This document shows positions 39,679-52,590 of a DNA stretch of 64,000 bases, piece by piece. The notes under the pieces were generated by a model, which ran no database searches, was not told the origin of the DNA, and worked only from the letters and a program-made list of their open reading frames with translations. A program made the position numbers and the translations under genes. Each line of letters opens with the position of its first letter. Positions within the stretch are counted from its first letter, which is position 1. Location of the stretch: NCBI GenBank assembly GCA_003342895.1, contig PTFA01000031.1:4878678-4942677 (forward strand). The letters are read 5' to 3'. The DNA is from Casuarius casuarius. Lineage: Eukaryota > Chordata > Aves > Casuariiformes > Casuariidae.

Positions 39679-40075
39679 CGGCTGGAAAAGCAGAAGGATG
39701 TGACTAGGATTGTTTAGCCTAGAGAAGAGAAGGCTCCAGGGGAACCTTATCAATGCGTATAAATACCTGATGGGAGGCAGTAAGGACAGACTCCGCTCAG
39801 TGATATCCAGTGAAAGGACATGAGGCAGTGGGTAGAACTTGACAGACAGGGAATTCCATTTAAATGTAAGAAAACACCTTTTTTTTACAGTAGAGGTGGT
39901 TGAACACTGGAACAGGTTGCCCAGACAGGTTGTGAAGTCACCATCCTTGGAGATATTCAAAACACAACTGGACACAATCCTCAGCAACCTGCTTTAGTTG
40001 ACAGTGCCTTGAAAATTAGTGGTTGAGCTAAACAATCTCCAGAGGTCCCTTCCAGCCTCAACCATTCTGCGATTC
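39679..40075 (+). mobile_element. CR1-type LINE 3' end, avian-type tail
   Basis: Typical CR1 3' region: TTGTTTAGCCTAGAGAAGAG, AAATACCTGATGGGAGGCAG, CACTGGAACAGGTTGCCCAG, then AGAGGTCCCTTCCAGCCTCA and the end ACCATTCTGCGATTC. The tail corresponds to the CR1 end AACCATTCTATGATTC. It is more similar to remembered avian consensus than the two copies upstream, so probably younger. It is 5'-truncated at about 400 bp, as most CR1 copies are, and is non-coding here. Confidence 0.92.
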
Positions 40076-40596
40076 AGGGACTGCTGCTTTCAATAGCAGG
40101 GCCAGGTTACGCCTTTTTAAAGCGCTTGTAAAGATGCTTCCTTCTACAGCCTGAAAACAATCAAGATATACAGATAATTGTATAGCAGATACAGCATCAC
40201 ATTTCTAAGAGGAGGTTCACATCCCTGCTAGGAAAGCATTTAAGGTCTGAGATATAGGGTCCATAAATCAAAAGACATTAAGCACTCCTGGAATAGCATA
40301 ACAATCCTCTCAAAGATCCCACTTTTGATCCATGGACAGCAGGACACCCTAACAGAAAGGGTAAAAAGAATTTTTCAAAATACAACTATTTTTCATATAT
40401 AATACTTGGCTATCTACACTCATCCTATAAAAGCATTAAGGACAGTGATAGACTTTTCACTATTCTTCTTCAGTTTTGTCCACAGGTAGACAAGAAGTTT
40501 GACACCTACAAGTTTTGCCCAGATGATAGAGCACTTCAAGTCAAGACTAGTCTGCCTCCAGCTATGCAGCTAAGCAGGGCAGTGGAACCAGTGACA

Positions 40597-40610
40597 AAGC
40601 AGGGGGCACA
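40597..40610 (+). promoter_or_regulatory. CTCF-like core motif
   Basis: AAGCAGGGGGCACA lies in the frame AAAGCAGGGGGCAC, which fits CCASYAGRKGGCRS at all positions from the third base on. It has the same orientation as the motifs at 5.95 and 44.15 kb. Confidence 0.35.
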
Positions 40611-42392
40611 TCATCTATCAAAAAGGACACTCTGAAGAGCCAGAAGACCGAAAGACATCTGTATATGCAGGTAGCAAGGCAAATGCTAACAAGAAACTGG
40701 TGAACTAAATAGATGAAAAATATTCTCAGAATTAAAAAAAAAATAACCTTCTCTTTCTTCATCTTATGTAGGAGATGACAAAGCTACTACATTGTTGCAG
40801 CACAAGGGGCTCTGAACAAGGAAGTATTCAGTCACTGAACAAATGCACTGTTGAGTGTTCACACTAAGAAAAGTGCATCTTTCCGCATCCACATTTCAAT
40901 AGACTAAGCAGCTAAAGGATTGGCTTCCAACACACCAGAGCAACCCACAGGGCAAAGGATGAAAAAAGGTCTTTGTAGGAACAAGACTGATAACCGCAAA
41001 AGGAGAGAGAAAAAGCTCTTGAAGTAGTAAGACTTTATTAAAAGCAATCATTTTTCTGTTTATTGCACTGAAGCCTGGTTTGACTGCCATAGGAGAAGCG
41101 AAGCCAAAATAGGACATTTCTTTCCTTGATTAAGGCCACTTTTGAACCAGCTGCTGTAGATACAGCAAAGGCAAACTCTCTAAGTAAAAGAATCCAGCTG
41201 TGTCAAAGCACAGACCTTTTGCAACCAAAAATAAGAAGGTCCCATCACAGCTGAAAACAAAAAGACCTGAAGAGTAGTACTACGCTTGATTTGCACCAGC
41301 TTATATTTGATGCCCAAACATTTTATAGGATTGCTACTGAGAAAGTAGACATATTAGCCTCCAGTGGCTATAAAAAAAGCTGCTTGTGAGGTGGACAGAA
41401 GTAGAGATAGTGATGAAAGAAAAAAATTTTTGCTCCCAACACTGTCAGAAAAAAAGAAAAAAGAACCCTTCTAAAACAATAATAGTATCTAAACTGGACA
41501 AAATGAATTGGAAAAAAAAGAACGTGGGGGCCCCATTCAAGGTGATCTTGTTAAGCCAAAAAGCTAACACAAATGTGGGGTTTTTTTCCCCTCACAGGCT
41601 AACACACTTCTGCTTTTTAACCTGTGACTGTTATAAAACTGATAGCTGAAGAAATCTGTGTGGTCTCTGTCCCACATAAGCATTCAGTAAATCTTTCCAC
41701 AGTTATTTTAAGACCTCATGGGCCAAATGCATCCCTAGTGCAAGATCAGTGATTTAAATGAACTCAGTGTAGCAGTGAGATTGGCCCCAGGCTTCTATGA
41801 AGTAAATACAATAGTATAATATTGTAACGATCATGTGCACTGGAGACAGTAGATAGCTTTTAAGACATAACTGTATGAAGCAGAGTAGGTCAAGTCTCAT
41901 TTTCTGCATTGTGGGAAATTGAAACATTTTTAAGTTTTCCTTAAAACTGAAGCATAACAACAACAATAATCCTGCCACACCTCAACTCTGATCTCTCTCA
42001 ACTGGATCTGATCATTAAACCAGGCTGCAGGGCTCCAGGTCCTCTGAATGGCTGCCAGCCGCAATACAGACACATTCTCATGAGAAACACTTTGAATCTG
42101 TTTAAAACAGCATTTTTTGACAGAAAACCGTTCCACTGGCAAATTTTCATGCAGCTCCACTACTTAATATGCCTCCCCTCCTCCCACATGTGCATGCACC
42201 AGAACTACTTCAAGAAGATAATTACGCTCCACATTTGCAGTTTATTGGATTGCTTCTGCCAGTTTTCCTGCCTTTTCTTTGCTGGGAGAGCAAGACTCCA
42301 AGAAAGAAAAGAAGTCAAAGTTAGGGTGATCTAACGTCTGCATGTAATGATATATATTCTGGAAAACAGATGCAAAGAAATATATATATTTC

Positions 42393-42420
42393 CTTCAAAA
42401 AAAAAAAAGGAAAAAAAGAG
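42393..42420. repeat. A-rich low-complexity tract
   Basis: CAAAAAAAAAAAAGGAAAAAA-type sequence of about 28 bp, just 3' of a short TATATATA run. Confidence 0.8.
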
Positions 42421-42850
42421 AGGCTTGGTAGCCTCAGGGTGGCTTGCATAGAGATGACTTCAGCTCTTTACTCAAGCAGCCAGCCATTTGAAAATGAACA
42501 TAATTATACTGTCTTTGTAACTGCTACATCAAATAATTTTGATCAACAACTGAAGAAACGTGCATGATTTGTTTGGGGTGGGGGGGGTCTCTTGTTTTCA
42601 GCAAATAATCTATTGGAGCTGCACAAACCATAGTAACACTTACGTCTCTGGCTCTGTCTTGTGACTCAGCATTCAGTAAGGCTGCTCAGGGCTGCCAAAG
42701 ACTATTCAGAGCTCCTGAACTACACCTGAAGTTGGACTGCGAAGATGAGCCTGGCACGATCGCAGTGCAGGAACAAGAAGTGCGTATGGCAAGAGGAGGA
42801 ACATCACACTCAGTTCAGTCTCTAAGAAAATCTACTCAATTCCAAGCCTC

Positions 42851-44730
42851 TCTGGCCTAACATGTGATTTTTCCCCAAAGCAATTACATAAAAATGTTTT
42901 TTTATTAGACAGAAGACCTGCTACGTCAAGCAGATCCAGAATTTAATTGCTGACTTCAGCACAAAAAGAGCTTATTACCCCGTTTCTGACAACCCTGCAA
43001 AAGAATTAAGCAAAAAGCTCTGAACAGGAGCTTATTTGACTCATTAGCATCAACTGCAATATTAAGTATGTTCCTCTGATGGCAAATCCTTGATTTATGT
43101 CAAGTCCATCTGAGACCTGTTTGGCCACAAAGTGTCTCTCCTACCCTGTACCTATCAGAGATTGAGAACAGAGGATCAAGCGAGGGCATTATGAAAAGAC
43201 TGATTTTAGCCAAGTGGTGCAGCTGGAAAGCACTTTCAAGTAGTCTCTCACCTACATCTCATCTTTTTCTTAAACAGAGAGGCAAGTCCACCAACTTTCT
43301 AAGCTGTGATCCAAGGTCCTCTGAGGTTTCAAGACTTGGATACCACATATATTTAGAGCTTTGATAAGCAACAGACTGAATTATATTTGTATTCTATTAC
43401 ACATGAAGTTGCATCTCAAAGCTTTCATATTCACCATTAGCTACCAAGATTCCTCACAGAAAATTACTGCCCAAAACAAGCCAAAAACATGCAGATTCCC
43501 AATGGACACATCACCAAGACATGAATAAATGTAGAGCTCAGAAGACTATAATACTGAACACAGATATTTTGGGCCAGATCAAAAGGATAGGACTTAGGCA
43601 TAGTTGAGGCATTAAACTAGAAAACAGCAATCCTCTGAGCCCTGCTTTCAACATTAACAGCACTCAGGCACCTAATGTTCTGCTCTTGTGCATCTCAAAC
43701 ACCAGTCTTGACATCCCACTTGCTATTCAGCATAAAATATATGAACCACTCCTTGGCACAGGCATTGGAACCCAGAAACTCCCCCCTCTACCCATTAAAC
43801 CAGAGTTATGCTCCCTCTTGCTCTTGCTCAATGAATCTTCAATTCCTCTATGCAGAACATAATGAGTTTGACAAGATGGGTGTAAATCATACCCCATACA
43901 CATACACACTTAGAAGAGCTTCTAGCCTGTTAGGCAGTTAGGGCAGGTTCCTGGAAAGTCAGAGATCTAGGTTCGCTCTTTCTTGGTGCAGGGGAGAAAA
44001 GAGAGCGCCCCATCCTGGAGAAGGCAGCTCCTCCCTGTCCGAAGGCAACAGGCCCTACTCAGGGCACTGGTTTTGGTGTATCCCCTTCTGAAGGCCTACC
44101 ACCCCTCTAGCACCGTTAATCAGCTTTGCACTTAATGCAGGGCATGACCGCACCAAGGGGGCAGAGACACAAGCTGACTGCTTGCATTACACAGGAATTA
44201 AAAGCACTGAGGAGCACAGAGTAGGAGCCCTATTACCGCCTGCACATGAGACAGCAATGTGCAGCAAACTTAAGCACTGTGCAGTGAACTGTTTTTGGTG
44301 CAGTGCTGCACAAAACATGCCTATAAAATCCCTGGACCTAAGCTGGTAAGTTCACAGAATACCGTGCAGACTTAGCAGCCTGGACCTTCACTTGCTTAAG
44401 GCCCTCTGTAACTTTCCACTTCAGTGTGTAGATGCCCCCTTCCAGCGTCCCACAGGGAGGGCATATTATTAGTTAGCACTATTGCATTTACATTCCTTTT
44501 GGTCCAGATGGCTAAAGGAGATGAACTTGGTTTTCCTGTGAGTTATTTGAAGGCCATCAAGTAGACTGATCTCCTGTCCATCTTTTAGAGCTATTACAAG
44601 GATGTCATGAGTCAGCCAAACAGATTATTCATGATGAACCTTTCTTGAGCTACAAGATGATACAGTGCTAATCAGTACACTCCTCAAACACCCTATTCAG
44701 TTTGTCTTTCCCTTGCTGAACTAGCCAGAG
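42851..44730. other. non-coding stretch
   Basis: About 42,860-43,090 is free of repeats and has several ATTA and TGACTCA-like cores (TTGACTCATTAGCATC at 43,036). A CTCF-like core lies at 44151-44164. A splice-like pair around 44310-44344 (GGTGCAG acceptor, CTG/GTAAGT donor) is very short and unconvincing. No gene is recognised. Confidence 0.45.
44151..44164 (+). promoter_or_regulatory. CTCF-like core motif, weaker
   Basis: CACCAAGGGGGCAG keeps the AGGGGGCAG half of the CTCF core but mismatches three positions in the 5' half. Confidence 0.25.
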
Positions 44731-44743
44731 AGCCAATCTCATA

Positions 44744-44876
44744 CAAATCCTGAGCCTGCTACTACCACTTACATACTAACTTTCCCAAGGTGAGTTGTCT
44801 TCCTGAAGTTAGTGGGACTCTCTAAGCAAGTGACACTGCGTGTGCACACAAAGCGCCTGCAGAATTAGGTTGAGAA
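44744..44876. repeat. longer ancient inverted-repeat element
   Basis: The left end carries CAAATCCTGAGCCTGC and CCACTTACATACTAACTTTC; the centre has TGAAGTTAGTGGGACT; the right end has GTGTGCACAC and CTGCAGAATTAGG. The two ends are roughly inverted copies, with AATCCTG facing CAGAATT. The layout matches a remembered amniote palindromic repeat with a central TGAAGTCAATGGGACT. It probably belongs with the element at 3257-3340. I cannot name the family. Confidence 0.45.
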
Positions 44877-46061
44877 AAATAGGTCAAAACAGGCATATAT
44901 TTAACTTGGAGTCCAAACTTCAGAATATTTTACTAACGCATAATTCATAGACATGTGCACAAAACCCACATTTTATAACCACTGAAAAGACATTCTGATA
45001 TGAACTAAGGGGCCAAATTATTTTTAAACGGAGACTCTACCAGATACATTTGCGTTACCATTTCAAAGACAGGTTAGATATCCAACCTCCCGCCATAACC
45101 CCAAACCCTTCCCTTTTCTCTAATCAAAAAACCTCCTCCTGTAACCTCTTTTGGAAAAATCATTTCTTTATCCATTTTCAACTGGAATCATAAAGTATAT
45201 GGTGAATGTGGAAGGTTGAGACATTCATGCAAAGAGCCTGGTCAGGACAGTCAACCCAATTCCAACCCTAGAAAAACACATTTGCAGGGGGTTAAGCATC
45301 AGAGGCATGGTGTCAAGTTCTGGCAGACGTACAAACAGGGAAAGGAAGAAGGGCACATGAACAGTTTGCCCCTTTCTGGAAGTTCCGCAGAGACTCCCAT
45401 GGGCTTGTGATGATCTTCTAAGCTGCCCAAGACAACACAGCTGATGCCAAGAGGAATTTACCATGTAGCTCCAACAAGCAAACCTAGTAGTTGCTCCTTA
45501 AATCAGATTTCCAGGAGGCAGTCTGCTTCCATCCTCCTCTAGGATCCACCTCTAGCCAAACCTTGGCAGCACAAGTGGTAAGTTGAAGCCACAGAAGTAG
45601 TCAGTACCATGCTGTCACTACAATTTTGCTGCATTTCCTGAAGCATGATTGCTTATTTTGCTCCCCAGTCCCAACCTCTTTCATTCCCTCCACAGCAACA
45701 TTAAAATCTAACACCATAGATTTGTTGCCCAACCTAAGCACTTTGATAGGTGCATTCCCTCTCTGCACCTGCTTCTGCTTTATACACAATTGAGCACAAA
45801 AGACACACAGAGGCACTTTAGCATTCAGACATTTATGCTGAGGTAATAGATACTTTTAATTTATTATGAATGTCCTAGTAAAATTGTTCAAATACAGAAA
45901 CTAGGGGTTTTGCCATCATCATGCTATTAGGTACAGTGTATTAGTCAGAGTCATTAATCCATTTTGTCATTGTCTAAGACAAAACTGCACAGCCAAGAAA
46001 TGGCAACATTTGTAATAAGGTGTGTTGGAGACAGCAACAGTACTTTGCATTTGCCAAATTC

Positions 46062-46072
46062 GGGGGGGGGGG
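46062..46072 (+). repeat. poly-G run, 11 bp
   Basis: Eleven consecutive G followed by AGGATATC. Isolated in AT-rich DNA; such runs are prone to sequencing length error. Confidence 0.85.
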
Positions 46073-47198
46073 AGGATATCAAATTTATTAAAGAGAATGC
46101 AAACTGATGTGCAAAGAGGGACAATCTTTGAAAATTCTGAAAGACGGCACTTAGAGACCAAATGATTTTGAGGAGCAGGAGGGAATACGTTCAAAATCAA
46201 ATTTCAGAAGCAGATAATGGTTTTATACCACTGTATGGTTTCTTGTGCCAACATAAGAAAATACTGCCTTTAGTCAGGTGAGAAATCTCATCTTTAATGA
46301 GAGCTTTATTCATGTAAAAATTGGCTAATTTACTTCCACGCTTAAAGCAAAATCCATAAGGACTGTTAAGAAGTGGAAAGCTGAAAGAAAACAAATCGCA
46401 TAGCCTAACTCTTATAAGCTACCACTTGCTATGGGTCTTGGAAAGGAGTTCCATCACAGGACCAGCTCTTATACATTAGAATCCTTTTCCAGCCTAACAA
46501 GAGCAGAAGGAGGAAAAGAGGCAGTTCATCTCATTATCACTTAATATTTAGGGTGGGTACTCACTCCTGTATAGTTCTGTTTTAGACTGCTGCCAGAGCG
46601 ATGAGAAAGTGTCAGTGCTTGACACTGGCACAGTGAACAGCCACCTTTCCCTATATTTCAGCTCTGTAAATAAAAGCTACAAAAGGCCAGATGCTACTGC
46701 CCTTCATCAAGCAAAGATCCCAATAACTGTAGTAGGAGTATTGTTCATTTTTAGACCAAAGGATTTGGCTCAATAATATTTTATCTCAGCACCAGGTCTC
46801 TACTACGACTCACAATACGCAGTATTTCTGAAGCATGCTTCAACCTAACATTGACTACTACTTGCAAGAACACCATGCAGTCAAATTACACAACTTAAGT
46901 TCATGAAAGGATCTCATTCCTACTCTCCATGTAGCCTCCACAGGCCTGTAACCAAGGCAGCAGACAACTTAACAGCTAACGGGCCTTTCATGAATCTTGA
47001 ACAGCACCAACTTGGAAATGTGAGTTCTGCCTCCAACATTAAATATTTCATCCACTTTTCCCCCCCCCTTTCCACCATGCAACTAAAACCTATTCCACAG
47101 AGTAAATTTTTGCTTTATCATCTTCAGACAACCACATAGTTGCATACAAAGCAAAGTAAATATTTCTACACTAAAAATCCTCAGGCCTCTCCCATAGC

Positions 47199-47214
47199 TT
47201 TTTTTTTTTTTTTT
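47199..47214. repeat. poly-T homopolymer, 16 bp
   Basis: A run of 16 T followed by AACACATC. No element body is recognised. Confidence 0.85.
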
Positions 47215-48867
47215 AACACATCATTAAAGGCAAAACACCCAACATTTGATGGATGTTCTGCATTAGAATGTGAATAAAAAGTTTATTTTCCCAAGGCTGC
47301 AGGCACAACATGACATCTGCTGCTTTCCCAAAAGGAGCACTCTAAATCTTGACATTGCCCAGATTTGGAAGGAAAGCAACCAGCTTCCCCAGGACCAGTC
47401 TGGCCCCACAGGACATTCCCATCCATCCTACTATTTTGTCAAGCACTTCTAAGAGCGACTGCTGATACCGAGGCAAGTAGCCCCCCATGCATTCATTGCA
47501 TCCAGCTGGAAGGAAGGAATGCAAGGAAGATCTAAGCTCAAACAGGCATCCAGCTCATAGGTAAAGTTGGACTAGACCCCTCTTCATTGCTTCTTACCTA
47601 GCTTAGCAAAGTTGTCCATACAACGTACACTCTGCCAGAGACAAAGGCTTTGGCGGGATACTTTTTTGTTTCAGGGAGGAACAGAATAAAAAGCAAGGGA
47701 AGATCTGGGGAACAGATCTTTGACCTGTGTACTCCAAACAGCCCTCAGAGGAGTTTCATTGCTATATAGGAAAGAACTTGTTCAGTGGTCTTTTCTAGCA
47801 TTCCCCATTTCTTGCTCTCCTCTCTCCCTCACGAAGAGCAAAGAGAATATGCTGTACCACCTCCTCTGCTTACGCATGTTTGCGCAGAGTACCAATCAGT
47901 CTTCCTCTTTGCAAAAAGTATTGTAGGTAGCATGCCATTAACCCTTACCAAGCTTGCAAGATGCAATCCTGAATTTCACATGGAGATGTCTGAAAGTACT
48001 TTAGCAGCACTAGAACTGCATGTTTCTCCTTTCTCCAAAACAATAGGTCTGTTGAACCACAGATTTTGAGACCTGAGAAACCTGATTCAGTAACTGAAGG
48101 TGCACATGGTACACATTTTCCTACAGTATGAAAAAATGTCACATGACAGATTTCAGTCCTGGTGTTCAAGAGCTCATTAACAAAACTACTTTAAAGCATG
48201 CTAATAGAAACAAATGCCTTTAACATCACAGACTTCCCAGATGACTCCTGCTACAGAGATGGATGACAAATCACTGTCAGTCATCTTTAAATTCCATATT
48301 GACTACACTGAAGCAATTACCCATTTATTTTTAGAGCATGTTCCATTTTAAATACAAGCGATTCAGTTCAAGAGACATTCTATACTGCATCACTATTTCA
48401 TGGGTTAACTCTCAAATTTAAATGGATTTTAACTCTGGGATAAATATTTTTGCCCCTTTTTTGCTTCTAAACATTGGATTGGAATTTTAATGCAGGCTTC
48501 AAACTAAACAAATGTTGGTGTTCTACCAGCATCTGCAGAGAAATACAAAAATATCTAGAAAGTGTGGAAGAGAGCCTGTTTTGCTAAATCCATAAAATGA
48601 AACCTTGGCTAAGGTCTCAATAATAGCCTTCCTGACTGCTGTGCACACGTTCTCTCCCACAGACCTTCTGCTCTGCAGCAAGGGAACGCTGCCTGCACCG
48701 CGTCCTCAAAGAACTTTGCAATACAATACAGCACAGCAGTTCCCCAGGGAGCATGGCACTGATCACTTACTTTAATATTTCAGACAATAGCAACAGGGTC
48801 TCTCCCTTTTTTTAAACATGTAAAGAAACAGCTCATCATATTGTCACCTCGAGCCATTGAAATTTAC

Positions 48868-49151
48868 CTGCATTGTAGGCAATATTCTTGACAAAAGGAT
48901 GAGGAACTGGGCCAAAACCTCGGCTACTCATAACCCATGGAAAAGGAGGGCAAGATGAACAACGGGAAGTTAGGGTAGGAGAGTCCTGAGGAGCTGGGCT
49001 TTCTGTTGCTGCTGCCACTGGACAAACAGAAGCTGCAACAGGTACTGCAGCAGGGGAACCATGCTTACAGATCAGCTGCTGCCCCACTCGATGCATCTCC
49101 TTCCTCTTTCCAAAGGGAAAAGACTGTGCCCGTGACAGTAGCCTATTTTGC
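48868..49151 (-). other. candidate exon inside a 162-codon open frame
   Basis: The longest gap-free open frame in the window (minus strand, 48,836-49,324). Inside it an acceptor-like AAGCTACAG precedes 49,151 and a good donor GCAG/GTAAAT follows 48,868, giving a 284-bp open exon candidate. Translation includes RKEMHRVGQQLICKHG and an A/V/P/S-rich middle, ending KNIAYNA. I recognise no family. The acceptor has almost no pyrimidine tract, and frames of 130-137 codons occur elsewhere here by chance. It would be downstream of the CpG island if that promoter fires leftward. Confidence 0.15.
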
Positions 49152-49324
49152 CTGTAGCTTGGACTAGTCTTACTGGTCCATATTATGATGAACCCACAAA
49201 CATCTGAGATGAGAAGAGGACTACACCTTGCCAAGGGATCATCCAAGCACCTCATGAGAAGTAGCACTGCCTGAAAGAACCTAAACCTCCCACTTAAAAG
49301 TTGAAGATGCAATATCCTCGCCAT

Positions 49325-52300
49325 GGAATAATTGATCCAAAAATTAGGAATGACTCATAAGCCCATTACACAGCTACCTAGCTGCTATTCATTGAACATA
49401 ACAAAAATAACCCTTGACTCCATATGTCAAAGAACCTAGCTGTTTCTTCTTAATTTTAAACATCTTGCTGTCCTCAAAACAGCCTGCTCTTTGCTAGTGG
49501 CTGTACTTTTTACTTTTTCTGTGATGTGTATCCCTCACCCTCCTGAGGGTGCAGAGAGAAACCAAAACATTCTGTTTTCAATTTTAGGACAAATACAGAT
49601 GATAGGGAGTATATAACAAGATATTATTAGACTAAATGTTTATCAAATCTAAGGCCAATAGAAAGGTATTTCTAAATAATAATAAGAAAAACCTTCAGTG
49701 TTCACTACTCAGACACTGCAGAATTATAATAGCACATGAAAATCTTACAAGAGAAACGGGTTAAAAAAAGTCTTAAACAGAAGTGAAACTGACTCATTTC
49801 TTTATTGCCAAAACCAAGGAAGACATTAAGAGTAAACAAACAACAGACCTCCTGAAGAAAAGGGGACGTCTCAATTTCTTTTAATGCTAATAGGCAGATA
49901 CACAAGATGGTATGAGCAGAATCATCCTCTAGCTACTCCCACAGACCAACCCAAGGAAAACAGTCGACACCCAGAAAGGCTACAGCAGTGTTTCCAGCAA
50001 TGTGATTGCCACCAGAAGCCCAGGAGGAGGCAAGGCACTGATGACTCCCTGTGCATTGATGGTTCCTAGTGATATACTCTGGAAAGTGGGCACAGCAGCA
50101 GACAAGATCTACTCATGGAAGCCATGTGTACATTTGGACACCCAAAACTGTTGTTTGGGGTGGCATTCGCAAAGGCTTATTTTGGCCTAGCTATTCATAG
50201 GCTCCCTCTAGAGCTCCAGCAAGCCAGAGCACTTATGTTAGGCTGAAGCTCTCTCTCCCATCTACAGGAGTCTACAAAAACAACAGGCTGAAGTCTGCAG
50301 GCTTAAATCAGTCCTTATGAATACCCCAGAAGTCCCTTTTAGAGAAACTCTATAAGTATGTAAGGCTTAAGATCAGAGAGACACTTAAGGAAGAAAGGGA
50401 AGTCATTGTATAAGACAAGTTAGATACTCTGGCAACGTCTGTCATCACAAACTAAGATGCTTTAGAGTAATTCCTTTTTTGGTTACTAAAAGCCCTTCTG
50501 TTCGAACTTTAGAACATACCTACCTGGCAGGGGAATGGGGAGGCTGTCTGTCTTGCGAGATTTTTTTTTTTAAGCAACATTTACCCAGATGAAACCATGG
50601 AGGCAACCTTAATGCCCGCATCAACAAAATCAGGATTTCCAACAATTTCAAAAAAATAGGTAACACGACTTCTTTGTTAAGGGAGTTCATAGCCTGACAT
50701 CACACTCCCAAACTGAACTTTTTCCCCCTCTATATCATTTACTTACACATCTTTTGCAGCATTTAAATAAAGTAGCAGATAACCCAAATTCTGCTTACGC
50801 TATTTATGCAAGTAATTACATTGCTCATATGAAGACTATTCAAAAGAACAAAACAAGAAGGATTTAGCGCTACCTTGAATGAATGCTACTTAACGTCAGC
50901 GGTAGAATCTGCAGAACTCCATGAAACTTTACAGGGCTCGTCTTGTGTTTGCAAAGAATGCTTGACAGAGTGCCACATACGTGAAGTATAAACCACGGCA
51001 AGATATACTTTTTGGTTGAACAGCAACTCCTACCCAGTTTTTTACTGGAATATAAAAAATAGCAAGCTATTTATTAGACTGAATTTAAAGTACGGAGCAT
51101 ATGAATTTTATGCCAACTATTTGAGATATCCTGAATGCAACTGTATGGTTTGCCTTCAGATAAATCACCACCACATTCAGATATTCATACCTCCTGATAA
51201 AGTCACCGAGTGCATCGATTCATGCTCTGCCCGCTCTGGTTTCAAACAAGCGACCTTATGACAAAAAGCTGATTGATGCTAGAAAGGTTAGGAGTCCAAA
51301 GCTCAGGTCACATTATGTCAGCAACACGTTAGCATATATATCACACACGCCACATAGGACATGCCCTCCACCACAGATTCACGTGATACTCCTCACAAAT
51401 ACTGGCTATCTGACTAGTCCTTGTTCTGAGTTAACTTCCCACTCGCTCTCCTTACGTGAACAAGTAAACAAAACCCATGTTCCTTCTGTAAGGACAGACA
51501 CTCTTTCTTCCTGTGTCAGACACACTTCATCAACAGGATGAGTATTGTGGGTTAACTCAGTGCATGCTGCTTTTTACTTCTAGTGCCGGCAGGAAAAAAA
51601 TCATTGTGGCACCGGCGTTGTCCAAATGGGTGTGCATTTCAAAGATGGTCAGAAGAGAAGTAGAAACAGCAGCCAGAATACATACTATACTCCGTTTCTT
51701 CACAAAACACACATACGACACAGAAACGATAATCCCTTCTTAGTGGAAAATCCAAATTTTCAAAATGAATCCCCCAAGCTAAAATGAATTACTGTAATAA
51801 CTGCAATCCTAGTACGAGCACTAATCAGAAAGGCACAGCTGACCACCTGCTATGTGACATCTTTGGCACAGCAGCACCATGCCCCTAATTGCTGCTGTGT
51901 TCAGAAAGGGTTAGGAGCCCCACAAAATGAGATGGTAGGCTGTTAAATATATGGACAAGAGCATAGTCTGAGCGACTGTTGTACAGCCTCCCTGCGCACT
52001 TCTGCTGAGTGCAGCATTAAAGAAAAAAAAAAAAAGAAAGGCACTACCGCAGCTCCAAACAGCAGGATGCAAAAATCTAAACCCAGGCCAAGTAATTTCT
52101 TCTGCAACTATAAAGAAACACACAGGAGACTAGGCAAGAGACAACAAAACGAATCGTACGTGCCCATGTCTGTACAAACCCATTATCTATGCAGGCTATG
52201 AAATGAGAAAAGCAGTGTTTGACAATGCTACAGTCTAAGGCAATGTTCTTAATATACTTATAACAAGCTATTTTATTTAATTGGTAATGAAAAAATGCAG

Positions 52301-52590
52301 TTACATAATAACAGAAGACAATAACCAAAATATGAAATCATAAGAATAGCTTACAGCAATAAAGGAAAATACAGACAGTTTGTGCTTTAAATTTTGCTGC
52401 ATTGTCAAGGAGCCAAGAACCAAATTCGGGGGTTTCTTCGTTTAAGGGAAAAAGATACAGTCATGAAAAATTCAGCACGGGACTCTTCATCAGAGCCTGC
52501 ATACATTCACGTTCCCAAATGATGTCAATTCCTGCTGGCACGCAGCTCATAACGATCCTACACTATTTGCTCGCTAGTAAAGATTCAGCT
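49325..52590. other. AT-rich non-coding stretch
   Basis: No gene is recognised. T and A runs occur at 50562-50571 and 52022-52033. A good minus-strand donor-like CAG/GTAGGT sits at about 50,523, but the upstream side is A-rich rather than pyrimidine-rich and has no open frame. Confidence 0.5.

Larger units (their letters stand above)
40076..42850. other. AT-rich non-coding stretch
   Basis: Holds a CTCF-like core (40597-40610), A-rich low-complexity sequence at 42393-42420, and a G-run near 42,581. No gene or splice pair is supported. Confidence 0.5.
44880..48860. other. AT-rich non-coding stretch
   Basis: Contains a G run of 11 (46062-46072), a poly-T of 16 (47199-47214), and a strong pyrimidine-rich acceptor-like site before 45,543 paired with a GTG/GTAAGT donor only 35 bp on. 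No gene is recognised. Confidence 0.5.

Noticed and set aside
39598..39987. 129-codon minus-strand open frame
   Set aside because: It is largely antisense to a CR1 3' end, which is non-coding there.
43931..43985. Possible MIR 5' end (CAGAGATCTAGGTTCG region)
   Set aside because: Only about 20 bp resemble the consensus and no MIR body follows.
45543..45577. 35-bp segment between a strong pyrimidine-rich acceptor and a GTG/GTAAGT donor
   Set aside because: The acceptor looks good, but the segment is too short for typical exon definition, the donor is imperfect, and the peptide is not recognised.
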